Shown here: positions 34,483 to 42,833 of the stretch, piece by piece
How positions within the stretch are numbered: the first letter of the stretch is position 1
Layout of the letters: each line of letters opens with the position of its first letter
Source: Paractinoplanes toevensis
Lineage (GTDB): Bacteria > Actinomycetota > Actinomycetes > Mycobacteriales > Micromonosporaceae
DNA length: 64,000 bases
Reading direction: 5' to 3'
NCBI RefSeq assembly: GCF_018332695.1
Contig: NZ_BOQN01000011.1
Coordinates: 1-64,000, forward strand
Notes under the pieces: generated by a model
Told to the model about the DNA's origin: nothing
Databases searched by the model: none
The model's input: only the letters and a program-made list of their open reading frames with translations
Program-made: the position numbers and the translations under genes

Positions 34483-35394
34483 GTGGACGACATCAATCTG
34501 ACCGGCAAAGTGGCCATCGTGACCGGCAGCGGGCGGGGGCTGGGCCTCGCGTACGCCAAAGCTCTCGCCGAGGCCGGCGCCAAGGTCGTGGTGAACGACG
34601 TGGACGCGGCGGCCGTGGCCGCCGCGGTGAAGGAGATCGGCCCGGCGGCGTTCGGGGTGACCGCCGCCATCGGCGACACCGCCAGTGCGGACGCCCTGGT
34701 CGCGGCCGCGGTCGAGCAGTTCGGGCGGCTCGACGTGCTGGTCACCAACGCCGGCATCCTGCGCGACCGGGTGCTGTGGAAGATGAGCGACGACGACTTC
34801 GACGAGGTCGTGAAGGTGCACCTGCGCGGCACCTTCACCTGCGCCCGGGCCGCCGCGGTGCGGATGCGCGAGCAGGGCGAGGGCGGCCGGATCATCCTGA
34901 TCTCGTCGCCGGCCGGGCAGCGCGGCAACTTCGGCCAGACCAACTACGCGGCGGCCAAGGCCGGCATCGCCGCGATGGCCCGCACCTGGGCGCTCGAACT
35001 GGCCCGCAACGGCATCACGGTCAACGCGGTGGTCCCGGTGGCGGCGACCGCGATGACCCGGACCATCCCGGCGTTCGCGCCGGTGATCGACGAGGCCGAG
35101 CGGACCGGGCAGCCGTTCCCCGCGTGGCTGCGCCGCGACGAGGGCCTCGGCACCGTCGAGGACGTCACCGGGCTGATCGTCTTCCTCGCCTCCGGCGCGG
35201 CCCAGGACATCACCGGGCAGGCGATCGGGATCGGCGGCGACCGGCTCGCCCTCTGGTCACACCCGTCGGAGAAGGCGGTCGCCTTCGCCGAGGGCGGTTG
35301 GAGCGCCGAGGCGATCGCTTCCGCCTGGGCGAACGGTGTCGGTTCGGAGCCCGAGACGTACGGGATCCCCGCCCCGAAACCACCGGCGGCGTGA
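34483..35394 (+). CDS. Short-chain dehydrogenase/reductase (hydroxyacyl-CoA dehydrogenase-like)
   Basis: 303 residues from the GTG at 34483, fixed by the -10 seven bases upstream. NAD(P)-binding motif TGSGRGLGLAYA (TGxxxGxG), NAG in VTNAGILRD, catalytic Ser in ILISSPAGQRG, and YxxxK in NYAAAKAGIAA. The extension of about 45 residues after the usual end (LALWSHPSEKAVAFAEGGWS) is typical of the SDR domain of bacterial MFE-2-like 3-hydroxyacyl-CoA dehydrogenases. With the MaoC hydratase and acyl-CoA ligase in the same operon, it fits an oxidation step on a CoA-bound intermediate. It overlaps slightly with a possible GTG for the next gene. Confidence 0.88.
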   Translation: MDDINLTGKVAIVTGSGRGLGLAYAKALAEAGAKVVVNDVDAAAVAAAVKEIGPAAFGVTAAIGDTASADALVAAAVEQFGRLDVLVTNAGILRDRVLWKMSDDDFDEVVKVHLRGTFTCARAAAVRMREQGEGGRIILISSPAGQRGNFGQTNYAAAKAGIAAMARTWALELARNGITVNAVVPVAATAMTRTIPAFAPVIDEAERTGQPFPAWLRRDEGLGTVEDVTGLIVFLASGAAQDITGQAIGIGGDRLALWSHPSEKAVAFAEGGWSAEAIASAWANGVGSEPETYGIPAPKPPAA

Positions 35395-35396
35395 CG

Positions 35397-36281
35397 ATGG
35401 ACCTCGACTCACTCGTCGCCATCGACGTGCACACGCACGCCGAGGTGGGCGCCGACGGGCAGAGTTCGCTGAGCCCGGCGCTGATGGCGGCCTCGGCGGC
35501 GTACTTCAAGGCGCAGGGGCACCGGCAGCCGACGATCGACGAGATGGCCGCCTACTACCGTTCGCGATCGATGGCGGCGGTCGTGTTCACGGTCGACGCC
35601 GAGCACCTGACCGGGCACCCGGCGATCTCCAACGCCGAGGTCGCGTCGTCCTGCGCCGCCCACCCGGACGTGCTGATCCCGTTCGCCAGCATCGACCCGC
35701 ACAAGGGGCGCGCCGGTGTCCGCGAGGCTCGGCGGCTGGTCGCCGAGTACGGGGTGCGGGGCTTCAAGTTCCACCCCTCGCTGCAGGGGTTCTCGCCCGA
35801 CGACCGGATCGCCTACCCGCTCTACGAGGCGATCGAGGAACTCGGGGTGCCGGCGCTGTTCCACACCGGGCAGACCGGGATCGGTGCGGGCGTGCCGGGT
35901 GGCGGCGGGATCCGGCTGCGCTACTCCAACCCGATGCTCGTCGACGACGTGGCCGTGGACTTCCCGGAACTGCGGATCATCCTGGCCCACCCGTCCTTCC
36001 CCTGGCAGGACGAAGCCCTCGCGGTCGCCACCCACAAGCCGTACGTCTACATCGACCTCTCCGGGTGGTCGCCCAAGTACTTCCCGCCGCAACTCGTCCG
36101 GTACGCCAACACGCTGTTGCAGGACAAGGTGCTGTTCGGGTCGGACTATCCGGTGCTGACCCCCGATCGCTGGCTGGCCGACTTCGAGAAGCTCGAGATC
36201 AAGCCGGCCGTCCGTCCCAAGATCCTCAAAGAGAACGCGGCCCGGTTGCTGGGCCTTTCCCCCAAGGAGACCTCCGCATGA
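35397..36281 (+). CDS. Amidohydrolase-family protein (ACMSD/decarboxylase-like)
   Basis: 294 residues. Metal motif IDVHTHAEVG (HxH) near residue 10, GFKFHPSLQGF (His) near 125, ALFHTGQTG, and IILAHPSFPWQDEAL (His). The final aspartate is in LFGSDYPVLTPDRW. This is the amidohydrolase-2 group, which includes ACMSD and gamma-resorcylate-type decarboxylases and lactone hydrolases. A non-oxidative decarboxylation or ring-product hydrolysis step in an aromatic route is likely, by family and by its PaaX-controlled operon. The ATG is chosen; a GTG two codons upstream would overlap the SDR stop. Its own stop overlaps the maoC start (ATGA). Confidence 0.85.
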   Translation: MDLDSLVAIDVHTHAEVGADGQSSLSPALMAASAAYFKAQGHRQPTIDEMAAYYRSRSMAAVVFTVDAEHLTGHPAISNAEVASSCAAHPDVLIPFASIDPHKGRAGVREARRLVAEYGVRGFKFHPSLQGFSPDDRIAYPLYEAIEELGVPALFHTGQTGIGAGVPGGGGIRLRYSNPMLVDDVAVDFPELRIILAHPSFPWQDEALAVATHKPYVYIDLSGWSPKYFPPQLVRYANTLLQDKVLFGSDYPVLTPDRWLADFEKLEIKPAVRPKILKENAARLLGLSPKETSA

Positions 36282-36733
36282 TCACCGTCAACGGCCTCGA
36301 CGAGCTCAAGGCGCTCGTCGGCAAGGACCTCGGCCACAGCTCCTGGCTGGAGATCACCCAGGAGCGGGTCAACACGTTCGCCGACGCCACCGGCGACCAA
36401 CAGTGGATCCACGTCGACGTCGAGCGGGCCGCGGCCGGGCCGTTCGGCGGGCCGATCGCGCACGGGTACCTGACGCTGTCGCTGGTCATCCCGCTGTTCA
36501 GCGAGATCCTCAAGATCGAGGGCATCAAGATGGGTATCAACTACGGGCTCGACAAGGTGCGCTTCCCCAATCCGGTGCGGGTCGGCTCGAAGATCCGGCT
36601 GGGCGCCAAGGTGGTCTCGGTCGACGACGTGCCCGGCAACGGCACGCAGACCGTCTTCGACTTCACCGTCGAGATCGACGGGGTCGACAAGCCGGCCTGC
36701 GTGGCGCGCCCGGTCTACCGGCACTACGCCTGA
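36278..36733 (+). CDS. MaoC-family (R)-enoyl-CoA hydratase
   Basis: 151 residues, the normal single-hotdog length. The hydratase-2 motif is visible: FADATGDQQWIHVDVERA (Asp and His), followed by GPFGGPIAHGYLTLSLVIPL. Asn-Tyr-Gly (INYGLDKVRFPNPVRVGSKI) is also typical. The enzyme adds water to a trans-2-enoyl-CoA to give the (R)-3-hydroxyacyl-CoA, which the SDR of the same operon could oxidise. AAGGAG lies eight bases before the ATG, and the start overlaps the amidohydrolase stop, so translation is coupled. Confidence 0.93.
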   Translation: MITVNGLDELKALVGKDLGHSSWLEITQERVNTFADATGDQQWIHVDVERAAAGPFGGPIAHGYLTLSLVIPLFSEILKIEGIKMGINYGLDKVRFPNPVRVGSKIRLGAKVVSVDDVPGNGTQTVFDFTVEIDGVDKPACVARPVYRHYA

Positions 36734-36736
36734 GTC

Positions 36737-38239
36737 ATGCGTAACGCCGGATTAGGGTCGTGGCCCTCGCGGCGCGCGGCCATCTCTCCCGGGCGGGCTG
36801 CGCTGATCTTCGGGGATCGGGTGACGACCTACGCGGAGCTGCATTCGCGGGTCGGGCGGCTCGCCTCGCAGCTGCGGGCGGCCGGGGTGGCGCCGGGGGA
36901 CCGGGTCGCCTATCTGGGGCCCAACCACCCGGCGTTCGTGGAGACGATGTTCGCCACCTACGTCGTCGGCGGCGTGTTCGTGCCGCTCAACTTCCGGCTC
37001 ACCGCGCCCGAGATCGACTATCAGTTGCAGAACAGTGGGGCCGGAGTTCTGGTCTACGGGCCGGAGTGTGCCGCGACCGTGCGGGAGTCGAAGCAGGTCG
37101 CGTCGCTGCTGCGGGTCGTGCCGCTCACGGCGTACGAGCAATGGCTGGCGGACGGCGAACCGGAAGCGGCGGCAGTGGCCGTGAGCCTCGACTCGCCGGC
37201 CTGCATTCTCTATACGTCGGGGACGACGGGACGCCCGAAGGGCGCCGTGCTCACCCACGGCAACGTCATCTGGAACTGCTACAACCTGCTGGTCGGGGTG
37301 GATGTCGCCGGCGACGAGGTGACGCTGATCAGCGCGCCCCTCTTCCACGTGGCGGCACTCAACCAGTGCCTGCTGCCGACGTTCCTCAAGGGCGGCACCT
37401 CGGTGATCATGCCGTCGTGGGGGACCGACGAGTGCTTCGACATGATCGCCGAGCATCGGGTGACCTGGATGTTCGGTGTGACCACGATGTATGCCGGGCT
37501 GGCGCAGTCGCCGCGGTGGGCGGACGCCGACCTGACCTCGGTGCGCAACTTGATCGTCGGCGGCGCCTCCATCCCGCCCGAGCTCATCCGGATCTATCTC
37601 GCCCGGGGGCTCACGTTCTGTCAGGGCTACGGGATGACCGAGACGGCGCCGGGGGCGACCTTCCTGGAGGCACCGGAGAGCGCCGATCACGTCGGATCGG
37701 CGGGTGTGCCGGTGTTCTTCGCCGACGTGCGCTGCGTGCGGCCCGACCTCAGCCCGGCCGATCCCGGCGAGCCGGGGGAGGTGCAGGTGCGCGGCCCGAA
37801 CGTCACGCCCGGCTACTGGGACGACCCGGCCGCCAGTGAGCAGTCGTTCGCCGGGGACGGCTGGTTCCGGACCGGGGACATCGCGGTGGTCGACGACGAC
37901 GGGCACTACCGGATCGTCGACCGGCTCAAGGACATGTTCGTCTCCGGCGGGGAGAACGTGTACCCGGCCGAGGTGGAGTCGGCGATCTTCGAGCATCCGG
38001 CGGTGGCCGAGGCGGCGGTGATCGGGGTGCCCGACGAGAAGTGGGGCGAGGTGGGGCGGGCGTTCGTCGTGCTGGCCCCGGCGCAGTCGCTGACCGCCGA
38101 CGATCTGCGGGCGTTCCTGGCCGGCCGGCTCGGTCGCTACAAGATCCCGAAGTACGTCGACGTGGTGGATGACCTGCCCCGAACCGGATCCAACAAGGTG
38201 CGCAAGGCGCCGCTGCGGGAGATACCGCTGCCGGGCTGA
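36737..38239 (+). CDS. Acyl-CoA synthetase (AMP-forming, ANL superfamily)
   Basis: 500 residues. The P-loop-like motif ILYTSGTTGRPKGAVLTHGN, GYGMTETAPG, WFRTGDIAVVDDDGHYRIVD and the C-terminal lysine region GSNKVRKAP are all present. FVSGGENVYPAEVESAIFEH is the usual hinge. It activates a carboxylic acid to the acyl-adenylate and then the CoA thioester. It closes the PaaX-controlled operon three bases after maoC and presumably feeds the hydratase and dehydrogenase. Short length and sequence pattern suggest medium-chain or aryl acids rather than very long chains; the substrate is not known. Confidence 0.9.
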   Translation: MRNAGLGSWPSRRAAISPGRAALIFGDRVTTYAELHSRVGRLASQLRAAGVAPGDRVAYLGPNHPAFVETMFATYVVGGVFVPLNFRLTAPEIDYQLQNSGAGVLVYGPECAATVRESKQVASLLRVVPLTAYEQWLADGEPEAAAVAVSLDSPACILYTSGTTGRPKGAVLTHGNVIWNCYNLLVGVDVAGDEVTLISAPLFHVAALNQCLLPTFLKGGTSVIMPSWGTDECFDMIAEHRVTWMFGVTTMYAGLAQSPRWADADLTSVRNLIVGGASIPPELIRIYLARGLTFCQGYGMTETAPGATFLEAPESADHVGSAGVPVFFADVRCVRPDLSPADPGEPGEVQVRGPNVTPGYWDDPAASEQSFAGDGWFRTGDIAVVDDDGHYRIVDRLKDMFVSGGENVYPAEVESAIFEHPAVAEAAVIGVPDEKWGEVGRAFVVLAPAQSLTADDLRAFLAGRLGRYKIPKYVDVVDDLPRTGSNKVRKAPLREIPLPG

Positions 38240-38243
38240 GCGG

Positions 38244-41177
38244 TCAGTGTGCCGAAGCGGCCGCCTGGCCCGCCGGGGCCGGGCGGCCCAGGAAGAAACC
38301 CTGACCCAGCGGTACGCCGCACTCGACCAGCGCGTCGCGCTGCTGGGCCGACTCGATGCCCTCGGCGATCACCGTGCAGTCGTTGGCCCGGGCGAACTCG
38401 ACCAGGGAACGGATCGCGGCCTGCCGTGCGGTCTCGGTCTCGACGCCGGCCAGGGTGGCCCGGCCCAGCTTGACGAAGCTCGGCTTCACCGCCTCCAGCC
38501 GGGCCAGGGTGTCGTAACCCGCGCCGGCGTCGTCGATCGCCACCCGTACGCCGTCGGGCAGGCCGGCCAGGTCGGCGCCGGCGGCGTCGCTGACGTCCAG
38601 GACCAGCGGGCGGTTCGCCTCGGCCAGCAGCGGCTCCAGGACCCGCTTGCGGCGCAGCAGGTCGCCGGAGACGTTCACGGCCAGCCAGGTGCCCGGCGGC
38701 AGTGCGGTCGCCGACGCCAGGGCGGCCCGGACCAGCGCCGCGTCCAGATCGATCTGCATGCCGTGCGCGGCCGCCTCGGCCAGGCCACCCTGCGGGCTGC
38801 TGCCGTCGGCGAAGCGGGTGAGTGCCTCGTAGCCGACCACCTCGCCGGAATCCAGCTCGGCGATCGGCTGGAAGACGGTGAAGAAGGTGAACTCCTCGAA
38901 CGAGTTCGCGGCGGAGCGGGCCGCGCGGTCCTCGGCGTGCGTCGCGCGCACCGCGACCAGGCCGGACGTGCCGCCCCGGTCGGACCGGTAGTGCAGCACC
39001 GACGCCCAGTCGCCGATCGCGCCGTTCGGCAGGGTCACCGGGCCGTTGGCCGGCGCCTTCTCGGTTGTCCGCGGCTTCGGCTTGACCGGCCGGTAGAGCC
39101 AGTCCCGGATGTGCGTGGCGAAGTCGACGATCGTGTTGCCGACCCCGACGAACGCCACCATCGCGTACGTGGACAGGATGACGTTCAGGCCGGCGAAGAC
39201 CAGGTTGGCCCAGCGGTGCAACTGCACGTCCTGCACTACCGTGTAGGCGCACAGGGCGATCAGGGCGATCGGGGCCAGCAGGTAGGTGCTGGCGGTGGTC
39301 GTCCGGTCGCGCACCTTCGGCGTACGTTTGAAGGCGCTCTTCTCCCCGGTGAGCAACTGCAGCAGCGACGCGAAGCTGCCCGACAGGTTGACCGGGAGCA
39401 GGATCAGGTTGAAACCGTAGATCCGCAGAATGTCCACGCGCCGGTAGCCGAGGTATTTCAGGTCCGCGCTCATCATCAGGAAGTACGGCACCGACACCAG
39501 CAACAGCATCGGATTGAGCAGGTCGGCGTTGAACGGGTAGGCCAGCATGATCAGCAGGCAGACCGAGCTCCAGAAGATCGACGCCATGTAGTTGACCCGC
39601 AGGAAGTACTCGCCGAAGCGGTTCTTGCCGCCGCGCGCCCGCCGGGCCCGGAACTGGTCCTTCAGCCGCGACAGGATGAGCAGGCCACCGTTCGCCCAGC
39701 GCTGCCGCTGGATGCACAGCGAACCGAAGTCCGGCGGGGTCGCGCTGTAGGCCATCCGCTCCGGGTAGTTGTAGAGCGTCCAGCCGTGCACCCCGAGGTC
39801 GATCGTCGATTCGGTGTCCTCGATGACCGTACGATCCTGAATGTAGCGTTTGATCTCCCAGTCACCCTCGTAGGAGATCTCCCGGATGTCGTCGAGGGCA
39901 CGCTTGCGGATCACCGCGTTCGCGCCCACCCAGAACGTCGCCCCGTAGTGCGTCATGCCCTGGTGCACGATGTGCTGGATGTCGGTGGTGGCGCCGGAGA
40001 TCCGCTCGATCCGGGTCGCCGAGCCGGGATAGGCGCTGTACGGGGTCTGCGCCACCGCGTCGGCCGCGTGCGCGCCCTGCTCCAGCAGGTGCACCAGGCG
40101 CAGGGCGTACTCGGGCAGGATCACGCTGTCGGCGTCCAGGGTGAGCACGTAATCGGGATCCGGGACGGTCAGCTCGGCCCGCCCCGGCCCGGCCGGCACC
40201 AGCGCGACCCCCAGCGGGGTGGCCACCTCCTGGTAACCGCTGCCCATCAGGCCGATGTAGCTGTTGAGGTTCATCGCCTTGTTCGGCTCGTGCGACAGCG
40301 ACACGTAGCGCTTGCGCTCGAAGGCGCTCAGCTCGCAGTCGAAGATCGCCAGCAGCCGGCGGTAGAGCTGCTCCAGCCGCGCGGCCGGCAGCTCGGCGTT
40401 CTCCTCGGCGCCCTGCTCCAGCGCCTCCCCGACGGTGGCCAGGTCGGCGGCGATCCGGTTGACGATGTGCTCGACGAAGAACGCGTCGGTGTGGTCGACC
40501 ATCTCCTGGCGGGCGCCCAGCCCGGCCAGCCAGCCCGCCGCGTACCGGTACTCGGCGGCCAGGTCCCGCATCCGGTCGCCGTTCTCCTCGGCGCGGAACC
40601 GCTCGTACGCCGCCTTGATCTTCTCGAACGGAACGGCCAGTTCGGCCTCGAGCCGGCCCGGCAGCGCCCGGGCGGCCAGCAGCAGGTCGCGGTTGGCCCG
40701 GGTCTTCGGCTGCTGCGGATCGTCGACCAGCAGCACCACCCGCAACCCCGGGTACTCCTGCAGCGCCGCCGACAGCAGCGTGGTGCGGATGACCCGCTCG
40801 TCCTCCTGGTAGGAGGGCACCAGCACGGTCACCGTCGGGGTGTGCCCGGCCAGGAAGTTGTCCAGCGCGATCCGCGGCGCCCGGTGATGGGCCCGGCTGC
40901 GGTAGAAGAAGCCGATCCGGGTGATCAGGTATGCCGTCGCGGAGCCGGCCAGAGCCGTCACCACCAGCATGTAGACGATCGCCTCGACCACCAGCCGCGC
41001 CGAGTCGGCGTGCCCGGCGACGAACTGCTCGATCACCGTGTAGGCGATGTAGCAGGCCCACACCCCGATGGTCAGCACGATCGCGAGCCGGCCCCGGGCG
41101 ATCCGGCCCTCCGAGACCGGCGGCGCCACCAGAGGATGCGGCTCGGACCGGCGATCTGAGCCCCATTGCCGCTGCAT
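38244..41177 (-). CDS. Processive GT2 polysaccharide synthase fused to a C-terminal EAL domain
   Basis: 977 residues. Two N-terminal helices (about 30-52 and 63-85) precede a GT2 domain with VTVLVPSYQEDERV (113-126), TLDADS (346-351), a TED-like VIEDTE (451-456) and QRQRW (490-494), the processive cellulose/chitin/hyaluronan synthase pattern. Several helices follow (about 535-690). From about residue 762 there is an EAL domain: FQPIAEL, EAL (784-786), LAVNVSG, DDAGAGY, VKLGR, IAEGIES and GQGFFLGRP. Two active-site positions differ from catalytic EALs: the usual LExTE reads LDVSD and the KID reads KLG. It may bind cyclic di-GMP rather than hydrolyse it. Fusion of an EAL domain to the synthase is unusual, since PilZ domains normally do this job. 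It is anchored in the cytoplasmic membrane and diverges from a GH18-like gene. Confidence 0.88.
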   Translation of the reverse strand: MQRQWGSDRRSEPHPLVAPPVSEGRIARGRLAIVLTIGVWACYIAYTVIEQFVAGHADSARLVVEAIVYMLVVTALAGSATAYLITRIGFFYRSRAHHRAPRIALDNFLAGHTPTVTVLVPSYQEDERVIRTTLLSAALQEYPGLRVVLLVDDPQQPKTRANRDLLLAARALPGRLEAELAVPFEKIKAAYERFRAEENGDRMRDLAAEYRYAAGWLAGLGARQEMVDHTDAFFVEHIVNRIAADLATVGEALEQGAEENAELPAARLEQLYRRLLAIFDCELSAFERKRYVSLSHEPNKAMNLNSYIGLMGSGYQEVATPLGVALVPAGPGRAELTVPDPDYVLTLDADSVILPEYALRLVHLLEQGAHAADAVAQTPYSAYPGSATRIERISGATTDIQHIVHQGMTHYGATFWVGANAVIRKRALDDIREISYEGDWEIKRYIQDRTVIEDTESTIDLGVHGWTLYNYPERMAYSATPPDFGSLCIQRQRWANGGLLILSRLKDQFRARRARGGKNRFGEYFLRVNYMASIFWSSVCLLIMLAYPFNADLLNPMLLLVSVPYFLMMSADLKYLGYRRVDILRIYGFNLILLPVNLSGSFASLLQLLTGEKSAFKRTPKVRDRTTTASTYLLAPIALIALCAYTVVQDVQLHRWANLVFAGLNVILSTYAMVAFVGVGNTIVDFATHIRDWLYRPVKPKPRTTEKAPANGPVTLPNGAIGDWASVLHYRSDRGGTSGLVAVRATHAEDRAARSAANSFEEFTFFTVFQPIAELDSGEVVGYEALTRFADGSSPQGGLAEAAAHGMQIDLDAALVRAALASATALPPGTWLAVNVSGDLLRRKRVLEPLLAEANRPLVLDVSDAAGADLAGLPDGVRVAIDDAGAGYDTLARLEAVKPSFVKLGRATLAGVETETARQAAIRSLVEFARANDCTVIAEGIESAQQRDALVECGVPLGQGFFLGRPAPAGQAAASAH

Positions 41178-41276
41178 GTGTGCCCCAATCTTCCGCTTCT
41201 CCCATCGGCCGGGCGAGGCGTCCGGGTTAGCGCCACCGACGTTCAGTTCTTCCGGATACCGGCCGATCTGGTGATC

Positions 41277-42833
41277 GTGAGCGACAGCACGCTGGTGGCC
41301 GATCCGCTCGCCGACCCTTCCTGGCAGGAGCCGGAACCGCCGGTGATGCGGCTGTCCTGGCTACGCCTGGGGTTCCTGGTGCTGGTGGTGGCCGCGCTCG
41401 GGGTCGGCGGCACCCTGGCGGTGCTGCACGTGCGCAACACCTCCGGCACGACCGCGAAGTCGTGGGCCGTGCCGTACGTCGACGTCACCCTCACCCCGAC
41501 GTTCCAGTTCCAGGACCCGGACGCCAACCCGGCCAACGACGTGGCGCTCGCCTTCGTGGTCGCCGACCCGACCGACGGCTGCGCACCCAGCTGGGGTGGC
41601 GCCTACACCCCCGACGAGGCGGCCGCCTCGCTGGAGCTCGACCGCCGGATCAGCCAGCTCCGCTCGGCCGGCGGCGACATCATGCTCAGCGTCGGCGGGC
41701 TCAACAACTCCGAGCTCGCGGTGGCCTGCACCGACCGGAGCCGGCTCACCGACGCCTACCGGCAGCTGATCAAGCGGTACGACGCGGACACGCTCGACCT
41801 GGACATCGAGGGCACCGCGGTGGCCGACACCGCCTCGCTGGAGCGGCGCGCGGCCGCCCTGAAGACACTGCAGGCCGAGCAGCCCCTCGACGTGTGGCTG
41901 ACCCTGCCGGTCACGCCGGACGGCCTGACCGCCGACGGGATCGACGCGGTGGCGACCACCCTCTCCGGCGGCGTCTCGCTGCGCGGTGTCAACGTGATGA
42001 CGATGGACTTCAACACCGGCGGCACCGGCCCGGACTTGCTCGACCTCACCACCAGCGCCCTGAACGCCACCCACAAGCAGCTGACCGACCTCTACCTGCG
42101 GCTGGGCGTCAAGCTGACCTCACCGCAGGTGTGGTCCCGGATCGGCGCCACCCCGATGATCGGCCAGAACGACATCGACACCGAGCGCTTCACCGTCGCC
42201 GACGCCGAAGGCCTGGCGTCGTTCGCGGTCGACAAGGGCCTGGGCCGGGTGTCGATGTGGTCGCTGAACCGCGACGCGCCGTGCAAGGGGACCTTCACCA
42301 ACGTCGTGGTGCACGCCAACACATGCAGCGGGGTGGCACAGGACGCCCTCGCCTTCTCCCAGGTGTTCGCCGGGCTGCCGGTGGGCACGGCCGGTCAGGC
42401 GGCGGTGGCGATCCCCGACGCGTCGCCGTCGACCGACGACCCGGCGACGAGCCCGTACCCGGTGTGGCGGCTGACCGCCCTGTACGTGACCGGCTACAAG
42501 GTCGTCTGGCACGCCGTGGTCTACCAGGCCAAGTGGGCCAACTCCGGGGTCGATCCGTCGGTGACCGGCTACACCTCCACCCCGACGCCGTGGGCGGTGA
42601 TCGGCCCGGTCACGGTGACGGACGCGGCGCCGTCGCCGAGCGTGACCGTCACCGGGGTGACGGCCAGATGGACTTCGGCGACGATCTACGGCCGCGGCGA
42701 GCGGGTGCTCTTCGGCGGGTTGCCCTACGAGGCCCGGTGGACGACGACGAACGACACGCCGTCCACCGAGTTCCCGATCGACGCGGACGACCCGTGGAAG
42801 CCGCTGTTCACCCTGCCGGGCGAGCCCGCCTAG
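41277..42833 (+). CDS. Membrane-anchored GH18 chitinase-like protein with CBM5/12-like modules
   Basis: About 518 residues from GTG 41277 (the true start is uncertain; GTG 41271 and ATG 41346 are alternatives). A single helix (WLRLGFLVLVVAALGVGGTL) makes it a type II membrane protein facing outward. A GH18-type barrel follows: IMLSVGGLNN, DADTLDLDIEGT (the DxxDxDxE motif with its terminal glutamate kept), VNVMTMDFNTG, and VSMWSLNRD at the end. Two C-terminal modules resemble CBM5/12 chitin-binding domains (YPVWRLTALYVTGYKVVWHA; TSATIYGRGERVLFGGLPYE). It diverges from the GT2-EAL gene, so a glycan made by that synthase is a likely substrate. The stop codon shares CTAG with the convergent FAH gene. 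Confidence 0.78.
   Translation: MSDSTLVADPLADPSWQEPEPPVMRLSWLRLGFLVLVVAALGVGGTLAVLHVRNTSGTTAKSWAVPYVDVTLTPTFQFQDPDANPANDVALAFVVADPTDGCAPSWGGAYTPDEAAASLELDRRISQLRSAGGDIMLSVGGLNNSELAVACTDRSRLTDAYRQLIKRYDADTLDLDIEGTAVADTASLERRAAALKTLQAEQPLDVWLTLPVTPDGLTADGIDAVATTLSGGVSLRGVNVMTMDFNTGGTGPDLLDLTTSALNATHKQLTDLYLRLGVKLTSPQVWSRIGATPMIGQNDIDTERFTVADAEGLASFAVDKGLGRVSMWSLNRDAPCKGTFTNVVVHANTCSGVAQDALAFSQVFAGLPVGTAGQAAVAIPDASPSTDDPATSPYPVWRLTALYVTGYKVVWHAVVYQAKWANSGVDPSVTGYTSTPTPWAVIGPVTVTDAAPSPSVTVTGVTARWTSATIYGRGERVLFGGLPYEARWTTTNDTPSTEFPIDADDPWKPLFTLPGEPA

Noticed and set aside
38169-41159. 996-codon open frame opposite the GT2-EAL gene
   Set aside because: Same reason: it mirrors a strongly biased real gene and its protein is compositionally implausible.
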